Shown piece after piece: positions 10,463-24,009 of a stretch of DNA of 64,000 bases (position 1 is its first letter; each line of letters starts with the position of its first letter). Position numbers and translations under genes: made by a program. The stretch spans positions 105,001,157-105,065,156 of the forward strand of contig NC_079492.1 in NCBI RefSeq assembly GCF_020520425.1. The letters are read 5' to 3'. The DNA comes from Spinacia oleracea (lineage: Eukaryota; Streptophyta; Magnoliopsida; Caryophyllales; Amaranthaceae). Below the pieces are notes generated by a model, which worked only from the letters and a program-made list of their open reading frames with translations, made no database searches and was not told the origin of the DNA.

Positions 10463-12593
10463 TTTTATTCTACTTTATATTTTTTTTAAAAAGTAGTTGA
10501 ACCTGGTACTTTGTTGCATAGGTTTTCTATCTATTTTCAATTCTTATCATGATATTTTGGTCAATTTTGTGGTTAAGGCCTAAGTTGTTAAGGCCTATAA
10601 CTTTTTATGTTTTGTTCAAACTTATCATGCTATTAATTATAATTAAGTATTAAAAAATAAGGAACATAGCAGAAAAACTTACAAAAATTCAAAGGCTTTT
10701 ATTAACTAGGAAAAACAACATAAAAAGAAAAGAACACTTCAAAATCCAAAATCATCAAACAGAAAAGCTTTAAACAAAAAAACACCAAACTATTAATACT
10801 ACTAATGAAAATAAATACTCTTAATTCTTTTTCAAGTCACTTTAATCCTCTTTAATTTTTTGACGACAATCCTTCGTAAATGAATTATTTTCGGAAAATA
10901 CTCTTAAATACTCTTAATTCCCGATTCCGAAATTAATTTCCGTTTCGAACAAATATTTAATATTTCCGTTTCCGGAATTATTTTCCTATTCCGATAACAT
11001 TTCCGATTCTGACAATATTTCCGTTTCCGGCAATATTTCCGATTCCGGTAATATTTCCATTTCCGATAATATTTTCCGATACGTACCATGTTTCCGTTTC
11101 CGGCAACATCTACGACTTGGATAATATTTATATTTCCGATACGATCCATATTTTCGTTTCCGGCAATATCATCGTTTCCGGAGTATTCATTTCTTGCCTT
11201 TGACGATCTCAGCTCCCACTGAAACCAAGATCCGTCGATTCCGAATATCCATAGATGGAGTATTTAATGCCATTAAATACGTACTTGATCCGTTTACGTA
11301 CTATTTGTGTGACCCTACGGGTTCAGTCAAGAGTAAGTTGTGGATTAATATCATTAATTCCACTTGAACTGAAGCGGCCTCTAGCCAGGCATTCAGCTCA
11401 CTTGATCTCACTGAATTATTAACTTGTTGATTAATACTGAACCGCATTTATTAGACTTAACATTAAATGCATACTTGGACCAAGGGCATTATTTCCTTCA
11501 GTATTTATACCAACAATGACTGGCTTAGCAGTTTTAGAACTGATAGAGATACACAATCTAACAAGAACCATCGATGATTGGCAAACATAAGGATCCTCTT
11601 GCAACTCCTTTGAAGTATTTTATTGGCTCGGGTCCATTATCCACTGACAAATAGCGTTGTTATTGAAGTTTTATTTAACTATGGTTTAAGGTTAAAGTGA
11701 AAATTAGGGTCTTTGATGAAAAAATAAGTTAGGATCCGTTTTGGACCCGGATCCATAGGATCCATCGGATATGGATAGATCCTCAATTTCATTACCCAGC
11801 GGATCCGTGTAGGATCTGGTCCGTGCCTAAAAAACGGATCTGGATCTGGATCCTAGAGGATCCGGTTCAGATCCTACCCGTTACCATCCCTAGCTGGATC
11901 ACCTATCTTTCGCCAAATCATTCGGGCAGCCCAAATCCCTAAGGATGTGCAATGTTGACTCCTCATCACTCATCAGCACCACAGATATAACATTTAGGTA
12001 CATCAGTCATCCTTTATTTCCTTGAATCAAGAACTATTCCTATGTACCTTTTCAAGTACCATAAGTATTCTTGATCTCAATCTAGTTGATCTTCACTTAG
12101 ATCAATAGAGATTGGTATATGTTCGTCATGCCTAAAGTCATACGATACGTTTTTGGCGATCCTCATATTATATCATACATGATAAATTCTTTTGCAGAAT
12201 AATTCCCAATTGAATTCTATTCATGTAACTTTAGCTCATTCTAGTTTCAGTAGATACTAAATCCAGCTAAATTCTTTGACATATAATATAGGTTAAGAAT
12301 CTCACTTAGATCCTTTGATGTTTAACTTAGTAAATGCTTATACATAGTTCAAACATTCATTACTTATATTTATTCACATGGGTCGAATATCTCCAATGGA
12401 GTCTTTCGTGTTTGATTTAGTAAATGCCATTACTTAATCCAAAACAATATCATAAGATCTTTGTGAATGGATCTTAATGCCCAGTATGCACTAAGTTTCG
12501 CCTTGGTCCGTCATTGATGAATAATTTTCAAATCTAAGTCATTAGCATTTGAATGTTATTTCACAATAGAGAGATATGTGTGTGATACACATA

Positions 12594-15500
12594 TGTAATA
12601 GCCCTAATTTATGAAGTCCATAATTAAGTATTACCTATTATTATTTTAATTTAAATGTGTTCTTAATACTCCTTAAAATATGGTTTTTAAGAATATGTCT
12701 AGTGTGAAGATAATATTTTAACATTTATGATTCATTAGTGTGAAAATTCTGATTTATGAGTCTTAATATTAAATGTCTAAGTTGCCCTTATGATATATTC
12801 CAAGAGGAGTTAGCCTCCTTTTCATTCCCTTGATTCGTGTCTAAGAGCCAAGAGATTTATTTTGCTTTGCTGTCAAGTTTTCATGCTCCCACAATCTCAA
12901 AGCTATATCTTTATCAATTGGAAGCATGAGTATGATTGATCTATGCTCTATCCACTAACCAATACAGTAAACACCAACAAACCGCCATCTAATCTCCCTA
13001 AAATTCAGATACCCAAAACCCCATCTCACTCACATAATCTCTCTTTCTTTAGCATGGACGCTGCTTCTGATTGCTCCAAAATCATCTTCATTCAGTTACG
13101 TTTTGCCAATAGTATCTTCATGAAAGTTATAGCCCTTGAAAAATTAATCAGTCTTGGCTCAAGAATCACTCAAATTGGAGCCGTATTCTAGGAGATAATC
13201 CCTTCCGAAACTAAGTATAGTTGCTGTTGTCGAAATGTCAGCACCAGATTTTGTTTCTCTTATTTAAACGATCTTCCGATCATTTTGAGATTCTATTCTC
13301 TCAATAAGAATTGTATATCTCTTTGACCTGATGAACGTAGGCTCAAAGATTACTAAAATCGGAAATCTGAGCTAGGAGATACGGTCTTCCGAAGCTGACA
13401 GTTACTGCTGCCAACGTGCTGTTGTTGTTTCCCCTCTTCCTTGTTACTCCTCACTTCCCCAACTTCTTAGTTGTGTTTTTGTCTTCTAAAGGACAAGTTC
13501 AAGATAAAATTGGTAGTCAAGATTATGATTTAGCATTGGATATTAGAGTATGGGATGTGTTCTGAAAGATTGAATTCGGATTAAAGCGATCGATGGTGAT
13601 CGAGAAATGAGATTCTTGGAGGTTAGGTGTGACGATTGAAGGTACACATTGTCCATCCACCTTAATGAAAATTTATGTCTTGTGTTATCTTTATTTTAAG
13701 AATGTAATTTACGTTTAACATTATGAATTTCGATTTAAGTTTTACTCATACTATTGTGATTGGAAAGCCTAAATAAGATGTGAATATGAACATTTATAGA
13801 ATTTCAATGATTTTAATATTTGTGTTTTTAATTTATATATCTCAATTGATTTAAACATAAGGATTGTGAAAGCTCGATTTTTGAGACTTGAAATTTTGAT
13901 TGTGAGACATTTTGATAGATACATGAGACTTGTGCTAATTCGATTGTGAGACTTGTGAAGATTTGGTAGCGAGATTTAGTAAGGTTTGGTTACATATTTG
14001 GAGGATGTGACCCATGTGAGATTTATAAAGATACATATATTTGTTAAGAATGATATAGGTTGTAATGTGATCGGAATTTCATACTCTAAGTCGGCTTATA
14101 TTAGCTTCATTATATTTAGTGCATTTCGGAAAATACAGTTGAGAATCATTATGAGTAATCAAGCTATAGATATGACAAACTTTGAAAATAAGGTACGGAG
14201 TACATGATTAGGGAACTATGAGTGTGACTCATAAATATTAACCTATGTTGGGATTTATAAGGTTTAGCAGGGAGTATCGGTTGAATCATAAGCGATAGAT
14301 ATATTCCTTTGTATTCTTTTGTTTTTCTTGAACTATTATTTGAGCGATATAATTTTATAATAAGATCTATAAGATAATTATTGTCTTTATGTTATAGTTA
14401 GCGTTATCACTAAACGGTAGTTTTACCAACATATTAGTTATTGTATAATTCTAACTCGAATATAATATGACGATAAGGATTGGTTACAACGTAAATGGCT
14501 TTTTGAAATAAGTTTTATGAATTGGGTAACCATAAAAATACACTAATTGATCTTCTAAAAATCCAGTTTTGAGCTACTCAATATATAATGTATTTTAATT
14601 TACCGAATTTTGATTTATGGTCTATATTTACCAAGTTATCCTTTATCGAGTTGTGAAGCTCAATGTTTATTAAATTATTTCATTTGAGATATTTATATGG
14701 TTTCTAAAGAGTATGTTTGAAATTGAAAGACCGAGATTATTCTTTGACTAAGATGAAATAATATAAGTAGTGATATATATTTTGAAACGACTAGATTGTG
14801 TATTTATACATTGTTTTATACTTTATTCTTATTATTTTTAAATCAATGTTATGGTGTTGGGTATGTAACCACGTACGATCAAGAGAAGATCAGGTTGACT
14901 AGTCTTAATTGAGCTATTAAGCTAATTGGGTATAACTTATATGCATCTGGAGTTACTTATAAGTGAGATTTCGGGTTATCATACTCGAAGTTATTAAGGT
15001 TTCATATTATAATAAGGGATTGAGTTCATTATAATATTGTGACTATTGGTTGGAGTAATTTGAAAGGGTGATTTTTGTGCTACAAACTAAATATGTGCGT
15101 TTTGGGATCGATAATTTATCAGTGGATTAATATTGGGGTTATTATTTTGAATTCGTGAGTATGACTCCTGAAATCTTAAGGATTTCGGTTATATCTTGGA
15201 TTTTAACTATATGGGAGTGATTTCAAGCGAATTGAATAATTGCATATAGATACTGAGGTTGTTTTGTTTTTCAAGAGTCATGTATGCCAAGTTTGTGAAA
15301 AGCTTTGGATGTTTTATTATGATCTTTAAGCAAATATTTTTGGATGGATTTGTCAATTTGAATAAATATTATTTGTGACAACATTTTCAGTTGTGTTTAA
15401 TTATGATGTGATTTGATTGGTGATGGAAGCCTTTGAGGAATATGTTTATATATTTCTTAAAATTATAAAACCTATTTTCAAATGTGAGTTTTAGCGAGGA

Positions 15501-16685
15501 AGAAGCCGGTAACACCGGCCATGAACAACACTTATGTATTTGTGTGTGATCTGTGTAAATGTACTTCAGTACATCTGTACATCTGTGTGGGGACATGTCC
15601 TAAAAGTCTTGCAAGCATGTGTGAAAAGGTGGGTGACGAGCTCTAAAAGTTTGGAGACAGTGGTTCTTCAACCCGTCTCTATTCGTGTTCTCTTCCCCGA
15701 TTTGTATATACGATTAAAAGATAAAATGTGTTTGATTATGCTAAAAGTAGCAAATATTGTGAAGCTTGTCAATATGTGTGATTTGAAATGTAAATGGTTT
15801 GCTAGAAAAAGCAAATATCTCTTAAATCTATGCTTTTGTGCAAGCTTTGGATTATCAAGGATTTCTAAGAAATACATTTTTGATATTACTATTCGATATT
15901 ATTTCCAAAATAAATTATCGAGAGCAAATCGTAGTTGAGTTTATTGTTTCCAAAAGGAATGTATATGTGTGATTTGGATGTGAGTCTCAACATGAATATT
16001 TTCTTCATGTTGTATCGAGAAGCGGAGATTTAGTCTTAGTTAAGTTATGTTAGTTGTTTGAGCTCATGTATACTCTAAGATAAGAGTTGAAAATCTGTGA
16101 TGAAATCAGTCTTAAAGCATATGAGATTAGTTGTGCCGAAAAATGGATTTGAATACTTCTGAAAATATAAATCTTACGATCTTTGGGAAACACCTGGTGA
16201 TTGAGTCCAAAGCCTTGCTTGATTTATTTATCAACTATGAACATCAAAGTTGTGTTCAATGTTTCATGTGATTTAAATTATTGCAATTTGATTACTGAGC
16301 TTAATTTGAATATGATTTGATTCGTATTGAATCGGTTTTATCTTTGAAATAAATAAGTCACGAAATTATGTTTTAAGCCACTAAAATGAGTTTCAGGTTG
16401 GGCAATGTGTACTCAATTTCCCTGACTTTGTTCTTTGAACCTGTCCTGGTGGGGGCAGAATCTTTTTTAGTGATTTTGCAGGTATTGTGTAAGCTCGGAT
16501 GTGGATTACATATGTGATTGAGGAAGGAATAAGGCCATCAAAGATTATGATAGGTTAAGATCTCTTGTGTATTTATAGTTGATTATAAGGGTTAATTCAG
16601 GTTTTGTTTTGTAAATTGAATTCTAAGTGTAATTAGTGAGAAATAAGTAATTCTAATTAGCAGCTCAAAAGTGTGGGCTGTTACT
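12594..16685 (+). mobile_element. Probable 4.1-kb Gypsy-type solo LTR nested in the copia fossil
   Basis: It starts TGTAATAGCCC and ends GGGCTGTTACT, an imperfect inverted pair. It is flanked by a perfect 5-bp direct repeat ACATA (12589-12593 and 16686-16690). TGTAA(C/T)AGCCC termini are common in Gypsy elements such as Tekay/Del chromoviruses, whose LTRs can be several kilobases long. No gag or pol text and no internal LTR repetition was seen, which fits a solo LTR better than a short full element. It is younger than the copia it interrupts. Confidence 0.6.
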
Positions 16686-19600
16686 ACATAGTACCAATTA
16701 AGTTTTATGTACTCCGACTAAACTTCTTACATATCTATAAGAATCATGTACATTTTATGAAACTAAAATACTTATTAGCTTCACTAAAATACAATTCCAA
16801 TTCTCAATTGCTTGCTTAAATCTGTACTTAGATTTCATAAGCTAGCATTCATTTCAAGCATTATTTGGATCCACAAACCCTATGACATGCCATGTACATA
16901 GTTTTCTTCCAACATTTGATTGAGGAATACGTTTTGTTATCCAATTTCCATATGTACCAATATGCAATCATTGCGTGAATTATAGACTTAAGCATTACGA
17001 TTTTTCATGAGGTTTCAACACAATCCACACCGTGAATTTGCATGTAACCTTTAGCAACTAATCTAGCTTTGTGTGTGAACACAATTTCATGTTTGATGGT
17101 TTTTATCCTTAAAATGAACTTGCAACCAATAGGTGTGAAACTATTCTTGCAAATCAACAAAATTTCAATTTTGTCATCAAAACATTGAGTATGTTTTATG
17201 GCCTCTAACCATTTAAAACATTTGAGTCTATATATGGCCTCTAAACATTTTAGGGAATCTGGGTTTCGTTATAGCTTTCTTACAGGTCACAAACTCATTA
17301 ATCTACAGGATAATAGTTTGACTGCAAGTTGTAGGTTTCTTCACTATCTAATAGAAGAATCGCATAGCTTCAGTGACCTGAACTCCATGTTTCTTCACTA
17401 TCTAATAGAAGAATCTCATAGTTTCAGTGACTTGAACTCTATTCCTACTTGGGTATAGAACATCAAACAATATCAATAGCCACTTGAAAGTCCTTTGAAT
17501 ATTCTGTTCTCCTTGAAGCACTTGTAAAGTCTTCTAAGAGATGTCTATTCTTTAAAGCCACTTCTAAAGTCCTTAAAGAATAAGTTCGGATTTTCTGAAG
17601 CACTTCGAAAAGCCTCCGGAATGTCCGTTTATGTTTGTTGTTCGCCTCGAAGACTTTCGAGGTCTATTTTCTCCCACTTGTCATTTTGGAAACGAATCTC
17701 CAAAAGGACATCATTTCGAGAAAACAAACATTATGTTCTCAAAAATTCGTGGTAGAAACAATACCGTTGTGTCTCATTAGAATAAATCACAATGAAACAT
17801 ATATATATACTTGGGCCTTAGTTTGTTGAATAACAAACACTAAGCTCCCACTGAGTTTGGCAACTCTTTAGATATATATTATCGAAAAGATATTCTGAAA
17901 TTACTTTTCAATAGCTTTGACGAATTTGGTTTAGTTTAGTGGTAGTTGAGCATTTTGTTTAGAAATTATAGGAAAAGTCTTTATGAATCATCATTGATCG
18001 AATCAAGTACTATTGACTTCGATCATTCCAACTTAGATATGCCATATCTTATGGAGCTAGATCGTGAAAGTTACTACACAAAATCATTGATGATCATTTT
18101 TGGTCTTAAAGTAATCATCGTCATGATCTAACCTAGATCTCTATGATTTCTTGCCAAGTGGATTTTATACTTCTGAATCTTTGAACTAGCCAAACAGATT
18201 CAAACTTATATCACTTTTGAGTAAATAAACCTATATTCACTCAAGTTCATATGAAATAATAAAGTCATAAAATCTTTCTTTAGCATTAAACTCTATTATC
18301 TAGGTGTTCTAACAATAGTTCATATCTTTTGTTACTTTAAACAAGTAAGACTTGCCTTGTCTTGAATTGATCTAGAAATCAATCAACTTTCAAGAGTCCA
18401 TCAAAATAGAGCTTTTGAACGTTAACTTGTTGACATGGTCTAAGCAACAATGCCAAAGATTAGTGGAACTCAAATCAAGGGGTTGATTTGAACCTAGTAA
18501 AGTTTTAATTGTTAAAGAGTTGTTTGTTTTAATCAAGCATATTGACTCAACCCGTAAATGACCATTTCATTCAAATAAACAAACATACAAGCATTGTTTT
18601 CGTTCTTCTAAAGTTCTTACCATTTATGTTGAATATTCTGTTTCAACTAGATGATCTTACCAGAAGCTTCTAAAGTTCTCTAAGCATCGATATATTCGAA
18701 TGTCTAGGGACTAGACTCATTCGAGAATTAAATGGAAAAAAGATTTTAGGTTGTTAACCATTGGTAAAGCTGAGCGTTTAAACTCAATGCTTTATGATCT
18801 CAAAACTACATTGTATTTTGAATTCACAAGCACCAATCGGTTCGCCATTCGACTTTGATACTCGAAAACAACCATAAAAGTCGCTAAAAGAAACGTACAT
18901 TTTAAATTGCTCATTTTCTCTCATTTCCGTGAATCGTTCTTGGATTCACTACCAATCGAGGAAATTACTGTTACATTTCTAAAAGGATTTACTGCAGTGC
19001 AAGATATTCAATTATAAACAATAATTAAAACATACATTGAAGCATGCAAAGTCTAAACATTTATCATGAGTAATAACTTGAAAATTAAAGCAATCATGCA
19101 ATTTAAACAAGTCATTGGCATTTTATTCGAATTTATTGTTCCGGCAGGTGTGAATAAAATGATTCCAATATCCTTAAATCATTGAAGAATTAAGCACATT
19201 ATGTATTTAGACTCAATTCTAAAATATTTTAGGTAAGCAAAAGCCTTTTGCTAATAGTTTAGAAACTACTCTTGGTTGATAGGTACGTCTAAGAACTTAT
19301 TAGGTAAACCTATCGAATTTTCCACAACATAAAATGACTCCTTACTTATATCGTTGAGTTTCACCAAAACTAACATGTACTCACAATTATTTGTGTACCT
19401 TACCCCTTTAGGATCAATAAGTAACACCTCGCTGAGCGTAAAACTATTACTAGATTGATGTAAAGGTTATCCAAGTAAGTGTTATTTTGGCATGACACCT
19501 TTTAACTCAATTTTTAAAGTTTGGAACTTAAGGCTCTTACTATGTTGGTTAGATTTTAAGTGAACTAAAATCCTTAATCATGCAACATAATCATGCCATA

Positions 19601-20472
19601 ATCTCATGCATAATTAAGACATATTTAAAACAATAAATAACTTAAAGCATGCATAAGATAAATGTGATCTAGTATGGCCCGACTTCATCTTGAAGCTTCA
19701 ACTTCAAAGTCCGTCTTGAAAATGGATTGGAAACTCCGTCTTGAATTTCACCATGGGAGGCGCCATTTTCTTCAAATAGGATATGCTATAATTAAACTAA
19801 TTACAACTATTTGATGGTACGCAGACCATATTTGAATTTTAAAAAAAAATTTGGTGCATTAGACCAATTACATTCAAATTAATGGTACGCAGACCGTATT
19901 TTCTATCCTATTTGGGCCATACTAGTCACTTCATAACCTGCAAAACAGTACATATATAATATATACCATTCACCCATTCATTGTCATGAGTGGCCCACAT
20001 AGCTGGTTAGTAAATCACATTGTTATGCATCACATAAATATTTGCAGCAATTAATCAAGGGCACCAATAATCTACCAATTATTCAGTCCTTATTAATTCT
20101 AATCAAGTTGTTTAACCTTAAAGGATTTGTAGACCTAATCAAGAGTTTATGACTAAAGGCTCCCACTTAAACCAATAAATTTATATGCTTTACTAATTTT
20201 AAACATAAAAATATATTTCTAGTCTAACCGGAAACATACAAGTTTAATTAAAATTTAAAGCTCATATAAAATTATAATCGAATCCATTTAGTTGATTTAA
20301 ACGAATTTAAATTAATTCAAGGTTTAATTTTAGTAAAATAATTAGTATAAATAAAATTTATAATAATTATAATATTCAAAATTAAAATCCAAGAAAACAA
20401 TTTAAATTATTAATTTTAAAATTAATTAAAATTATTTTGAATTGAAAATTTCAAATTAAAATTCAAAACGAC

Positions 20473-20890
20473 TCAATCGTAACAAGACGAGCACTTGGGC
20501 TTGCGCCCAAGCCCCATCGTGTGCACGACCGATCGCATGGCCATGGCACAATGCAGAAGCAGCCACGCGCAAACGCAGCAAGCCAAGCCACGCTTGTGCG
20601 CTGCCTGCTCACCCGCATGCATCACAGCAGCTCTCGTGGCGAGGCAGCGCTCGTTGGTGCGCGGAGCAGTGCTCGCTGGGCGACCCAGCTTGCGCTCTCC
20701 CGCGCGCGCGCCTCGTCCTTGTGCCACGCCCCTTCGCCCACCGCCCATCAACACAGCACACACACGCCCAGGCTCCTTGCCTGGCGCGCGCGCCATGACT
20801 TGGTTGCTCGCTGCATTCGTACCGCACGGGCGACGAGCTCCCTTGCTCGTCGTCGCGTGCCCGCACTATACAACACCCCTTAAGGGTAAC
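20473..20890 (-). other. GC-rich island inside the copia fossil
   Basis: The sequence turns abruptly GC-rich, with open frames on both strands. It lies in what would be the leader of the minus-strand copia element, and similar GC-rich blocks sit inside the solo LTRs. The overlapping ORFs here match no family I know and are explained by composition. Confidence 0.5.
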
Positions 20891-22158
20891 ACGTAGCTTC
20901 CATTGCTTTGTGCGTGCAACATTTATGGGCGTTTTTCATAAAAATTTAAAATTTATTAATTTCATAATTTTATGGCAAAAAATCGAAAATTTATTAATTA
21001 ACATGGATTCAAATCTAGGTCATAAAAATTTAAAATTTAACATAAATTAACAATTTTTATGGTGGTTTTTAATCATGGAGACCTAATTAAATTATTAATT
21101 AATTATGAAAATCAAATCAATTCTAAATTATTCGAATTTCAACAAATTAATCATAATTACAAATTAGGTTGTATAATTAACAAGTCTAGGCATTCAAAGT
21201 TGTTAAACATATACTGTAGGTCAATCAAAAACTCAAGATTTATCAACAAGAATCGCAAATATTCAATTTAACATCTTAAATTTACAAACTTTTGCGTTCG
21301 AAAAACTAAAACCTCCGAAAAGTCATAGTTAGGCTTCGAATTTGGGAATTCTGGGTTCGACCGAAAAATAGACCATTGAAATTATAATTAAGAGAATAAT
21401 GAATTGTCTCCCCAAATTTGTTTTACTTTTATCCCCCTACCCCGCTTCTTGCGGGAGCCTCTATGGGGCAATGGGGTAATGATAATGATGATTCTCCATG
21501 TACATTCTACATTACTTAAGAAATTTGCTCCTTAAAAGTTGTGCATCTATCTAATTACAAGAGTAAGAATATATATCATGTAGAACGTACATATATATTA
21601 CACTTCAACACCGTTTTATAAATGAAATTCTTTCTATCTTTATGTTTTTGTATCTATTCTTTTAATGTCAAGTTGAGTGTGTAAATTAATCGTAGATTTT
21701 CATTGGAAATGTTTCACACATGAAAAATGATGGTGTCTCACTGTCTTGCGACATAATACGGAGTACTAAATATCAAAAATATACATAATATGTTTTGGTG
21801 GTTCAAATCGCACCCCTGGTCGTAAAATGACACTCCTTTGTTACTAAGATTTTATTAGGCTTAGACGAAGTATGATTTAATTTCAATGCCACTAACTAAC
21901 CGTGAAATTATATATCCTAATACATAACTTCAGAGGTATTCCTAATTCCTAAATAACTTTTTATTTTCTTTTAGTTTAGTAATTATTTTCTACTCAAATT
22001 CAAAAAAAAGTAAATAAAGAGTACCCAATAATATTTAAACATTAAAGAAAATTTTAAGCCAGAGACATTAAGTAGCAGTAAAATGTGATTATAATTTATA
22101 ACTTTGGATTTTGTTCATAACACATTTGTTTAATTAAACTTTTTAACATTTTATTTAT

Positions 22159-22186
22159 CCCGTGCATTAGCACGGGCATACACTAG
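22159..22186 (+). mobile_element. Helitron-type 3' terminus (in D2)
   Basis: It has the same hairpin CCCGTGC-atta-GCACGGG as D1 and ends in CTAG followed by T. One base differs from D1 in the spacer (cataca versus catacg). Confidence 0.7.
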
Positions 22187-22267
22187 TACCCAATAATTAA
22201 TTAGTAAATACATAATATGTAAAAGTCAAGCAAATCACTAAAATATCGTCATTTTATATGACGTATT

Positions 22268-23635
22268 TGTTAGGTTATGATACATATGACAAAACATAAA
22301 TCATGCGGAAAACCTTAATGCCAGGAAACATATTATTTACACATAATCATTTAGCATAATTTAGGTGCATACACTTTGTAGCGTGTCCTCCCTAGCTGCG
22401 CCCGAACCGAACAAGAACAAGTCTTTAGGACTCCAAGTGTCGTCCCTCCGTAGATAGTCCACAGCACGTCCGAATCCGCCTTAAGATTGACCAACTAGAA
22501 TCGCCCTTAAGGTACTATAATTTTCGGTAATTATGGGCAAGAATGTGACTGATTTTTCTGCTAAAAAATCACTGTTTTATTGTATGAATACTTGTTGAAA
22601 AACTCGTGTATAAATTTATGACCCTAGGCATATATTTATAGAACCTTGGAAAGGATTTCGAATCCTGTTAGAATACTAATTAATTAATTAGAATCCTATT
22701 ATAACTCTAAATAATTAATTTAATCTTTTAGGATTAGGATTTAATCTATGCACAAATTCCGATAGCTTTAGGATTCGTATAGCGCACACACACGTAGCAC
22801 CCGAGCACCGCACGCCCATGCGCAAGCCTTGCGGCCCACGCTGAGCGCACAGTGCTGAGGCCCATTGCTCGCAGCCCATCGCTGAGCGCTCGCGCCAGCC
22901 TTGGCTGGGCCTGGCCATGCGCCGGGCCTGGTCGAGGCCTTGGCGTGTTGTTGGATGCGTGTGGCTTGCTGGGCGACGGCCTGGCTTCGTGCTGGGCCTT
23001 CGTCTAGCAAGCCTCGTCCGATGCTAATTCGTACGATACGCTTCCGATTAAATTCCCGATTCCGGAATACATTTCCGATACGAACAATATTTAACGTTTC
23101 CGATTCCGGAATTAATTTCTGTTCCGATTCCGATAATATTTCCGATTCTGACAATATTTCCGTTTCCGGCAATATTTCCGATTCCGGTAATATTTCCATT
23201 TCCGATAATATTTTCCGATACGTACCATGTTTCCGTTTCCGGCAACATCTACGACTTGGATAATATTTATATTTCTGATACGATCCATATTTCCGTTTCC
23301 GACAATATCATCTTTTCCGGAGTATTCATTTCTTGCCTTTGACGATCTCAGCTCCCACTGAAACCAAGACCCGTCGATTCCGAATATCCATAGATGGAGT
23401 ATTTAATGCCATTAGATACTTGATCCATTTACGTACTATTTGTGTGACCCTACGGGTTCAGTCAAGAGTAAGCTGTGGATTAATATCATTAATTCCACTT
23501 GAACTGAAGCGGCCTCTAGCTAGGCATTCAGCTCACTTGATCTCACTGAATTATTAACTTGTTGATTAATACTGAACCGCATTTATTACACTTAACATTA
23601 AATACATACTTGGACCAAGGGCATTATTTCCTTCA
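22268..23635 (-). mobile_element. Copia solo LTR (D2 copy), uninterrupted
   Basis: It is 1,368 bp with TG...CA ends in minus orientation and the same GTATT target duplication (22263-22267 and 23636-23640) as in D1. It contains the GC-rich block (22,790-23,030) and the 'atttccg' short-unit array (23,050-23,310). Identical target duplications show that the solo LTR existed before the D1/D2 duplication. Confidence 0.9.
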
Positions 23636-24009
23636 GTATTTATACCAACAATGACTGGCTTAGCAGTTTTAGAACTGATAGAGATACACAATCTAACAAG
23701 AACCATCGATGATTGGCAAACATAAGGATCCTCTTGCAACTCCTTTGAAGTATTTTATTGGCTCGGGTCCATTATCCACTGACGAATAGCGTTGTTATTG
23801 AAGTTTTATTTAACTATGGTTTAAGGTTAAAGTGAAAATTAGGGTCTTTGATGAAAAAATAAGTTAAGATCCGTTTTGGACCCCGATCCATAGGATCCGT
23901 CGGATATGGATAGATCCTCAATTTCATTACCCAGCGGATCCGTGTAGGATCTAGATCCGTGCCTAAAAAACGGATCTGGATCTAGATCCTAGAGGATCCG
24001 GTTCAGATC

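Larger units (their letters stand above)
8525..10918. mobile_element. 2.4-kb insertion inside the solo LTR of D1
   Basis: D2 lacks this segment. It is flanked by about 100 bp of duplicated LTR sequence (8423-8524 and 10919-11020), which is far longer than a normal target duplication. Inside are AT-rich repeats with recurring 'tacgtggcactcg'-type phrases at about 8930-9350, a possible minus-strand Helitron end near 9523-9548 (hairpin arms GTGC and GCAC, then CTAG), and two exon-like copies at 10105-10462. No transposase is visible. Confidence 0.6.
7592..11500 (-). mobile_element. Copia solo LTR with a later insert (D1 copy)
   Basis: On the minus strand it reads TGAAGGAAATAATGCCC ... CATAACCTAACA. 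It is flanked by a perfect 5-bp target duplication GTATT (7587-7591 and 11501-11505). No internal coding region is present, so it is a solo LTR left by recombination between two LTRs. It contains a GC-rich block (about 8110-8340) and an array of short 'atttccgattccgg' units. A 2.4-kb segment was later inserted within that array. The LTR itself would be about 1.4-1.5 kb. It is a fossil by nature. Confidence 0.85.
6696..12014 (+). repeat. Large duplication, copy D1
   Basis: From 6696 this is nearly identical to 21372-24150, apart from an extra 2.4-kb insert (about 8525-10918). Shared contents in order are a Helitron-type 3' end, a copia solo LTR, a GGATCC-rich spacer and the start of a minus-strand LINE fragment. 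The right edge cuts the LINE at 12014, while in D2 the LINE continues. D1 is therefore the copy with a non-ancestral right border. Single-base differences are few, so the duplication is recent relative to the fossils inside it. Confidence 0.9.
12015..21371 (-). mobile_element. Ty1/copia fossil, minus strand, both ends lost
   Basis: Reverse-transcriptase-like text is readable on the minus strand around 16,870-17,200, including matches to 'IGCKFILRIK' and 'KARLVAKGYMQIHGVD'. To the right are gag-side and leader-type sequences, an AT-rich leader, and a GC-rich block at 20,473-20,890. It is interrupted by a 4.1-kb Gypsy-like solo LTR and contains a 54-bp tandem duplication near 17,337-17,445. It is heavily decayed with many breaks and old. 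Its two ends coincide with the borders of D1 and D2, so it fills the gap between the duplicate copies. Confidence 0.7.

Noticed and set aside
20473-20896. Four overlapping ORFs of 85-133 residues on both strands
   Set aside because: They lie in a GC-rich island in the leader of a copia fossil. Low stop density from composition explains open frames on both strands, and no motif was found.
22715-23263. ORFs of 66-143 residues, with similar ones at 8039-8535 and 10904-11149
   Set aside because: They lie inside copia solo LTRs. The repeated 'RNRK' and 'ISDSDNIS' text is the translated 'atttccg' array.
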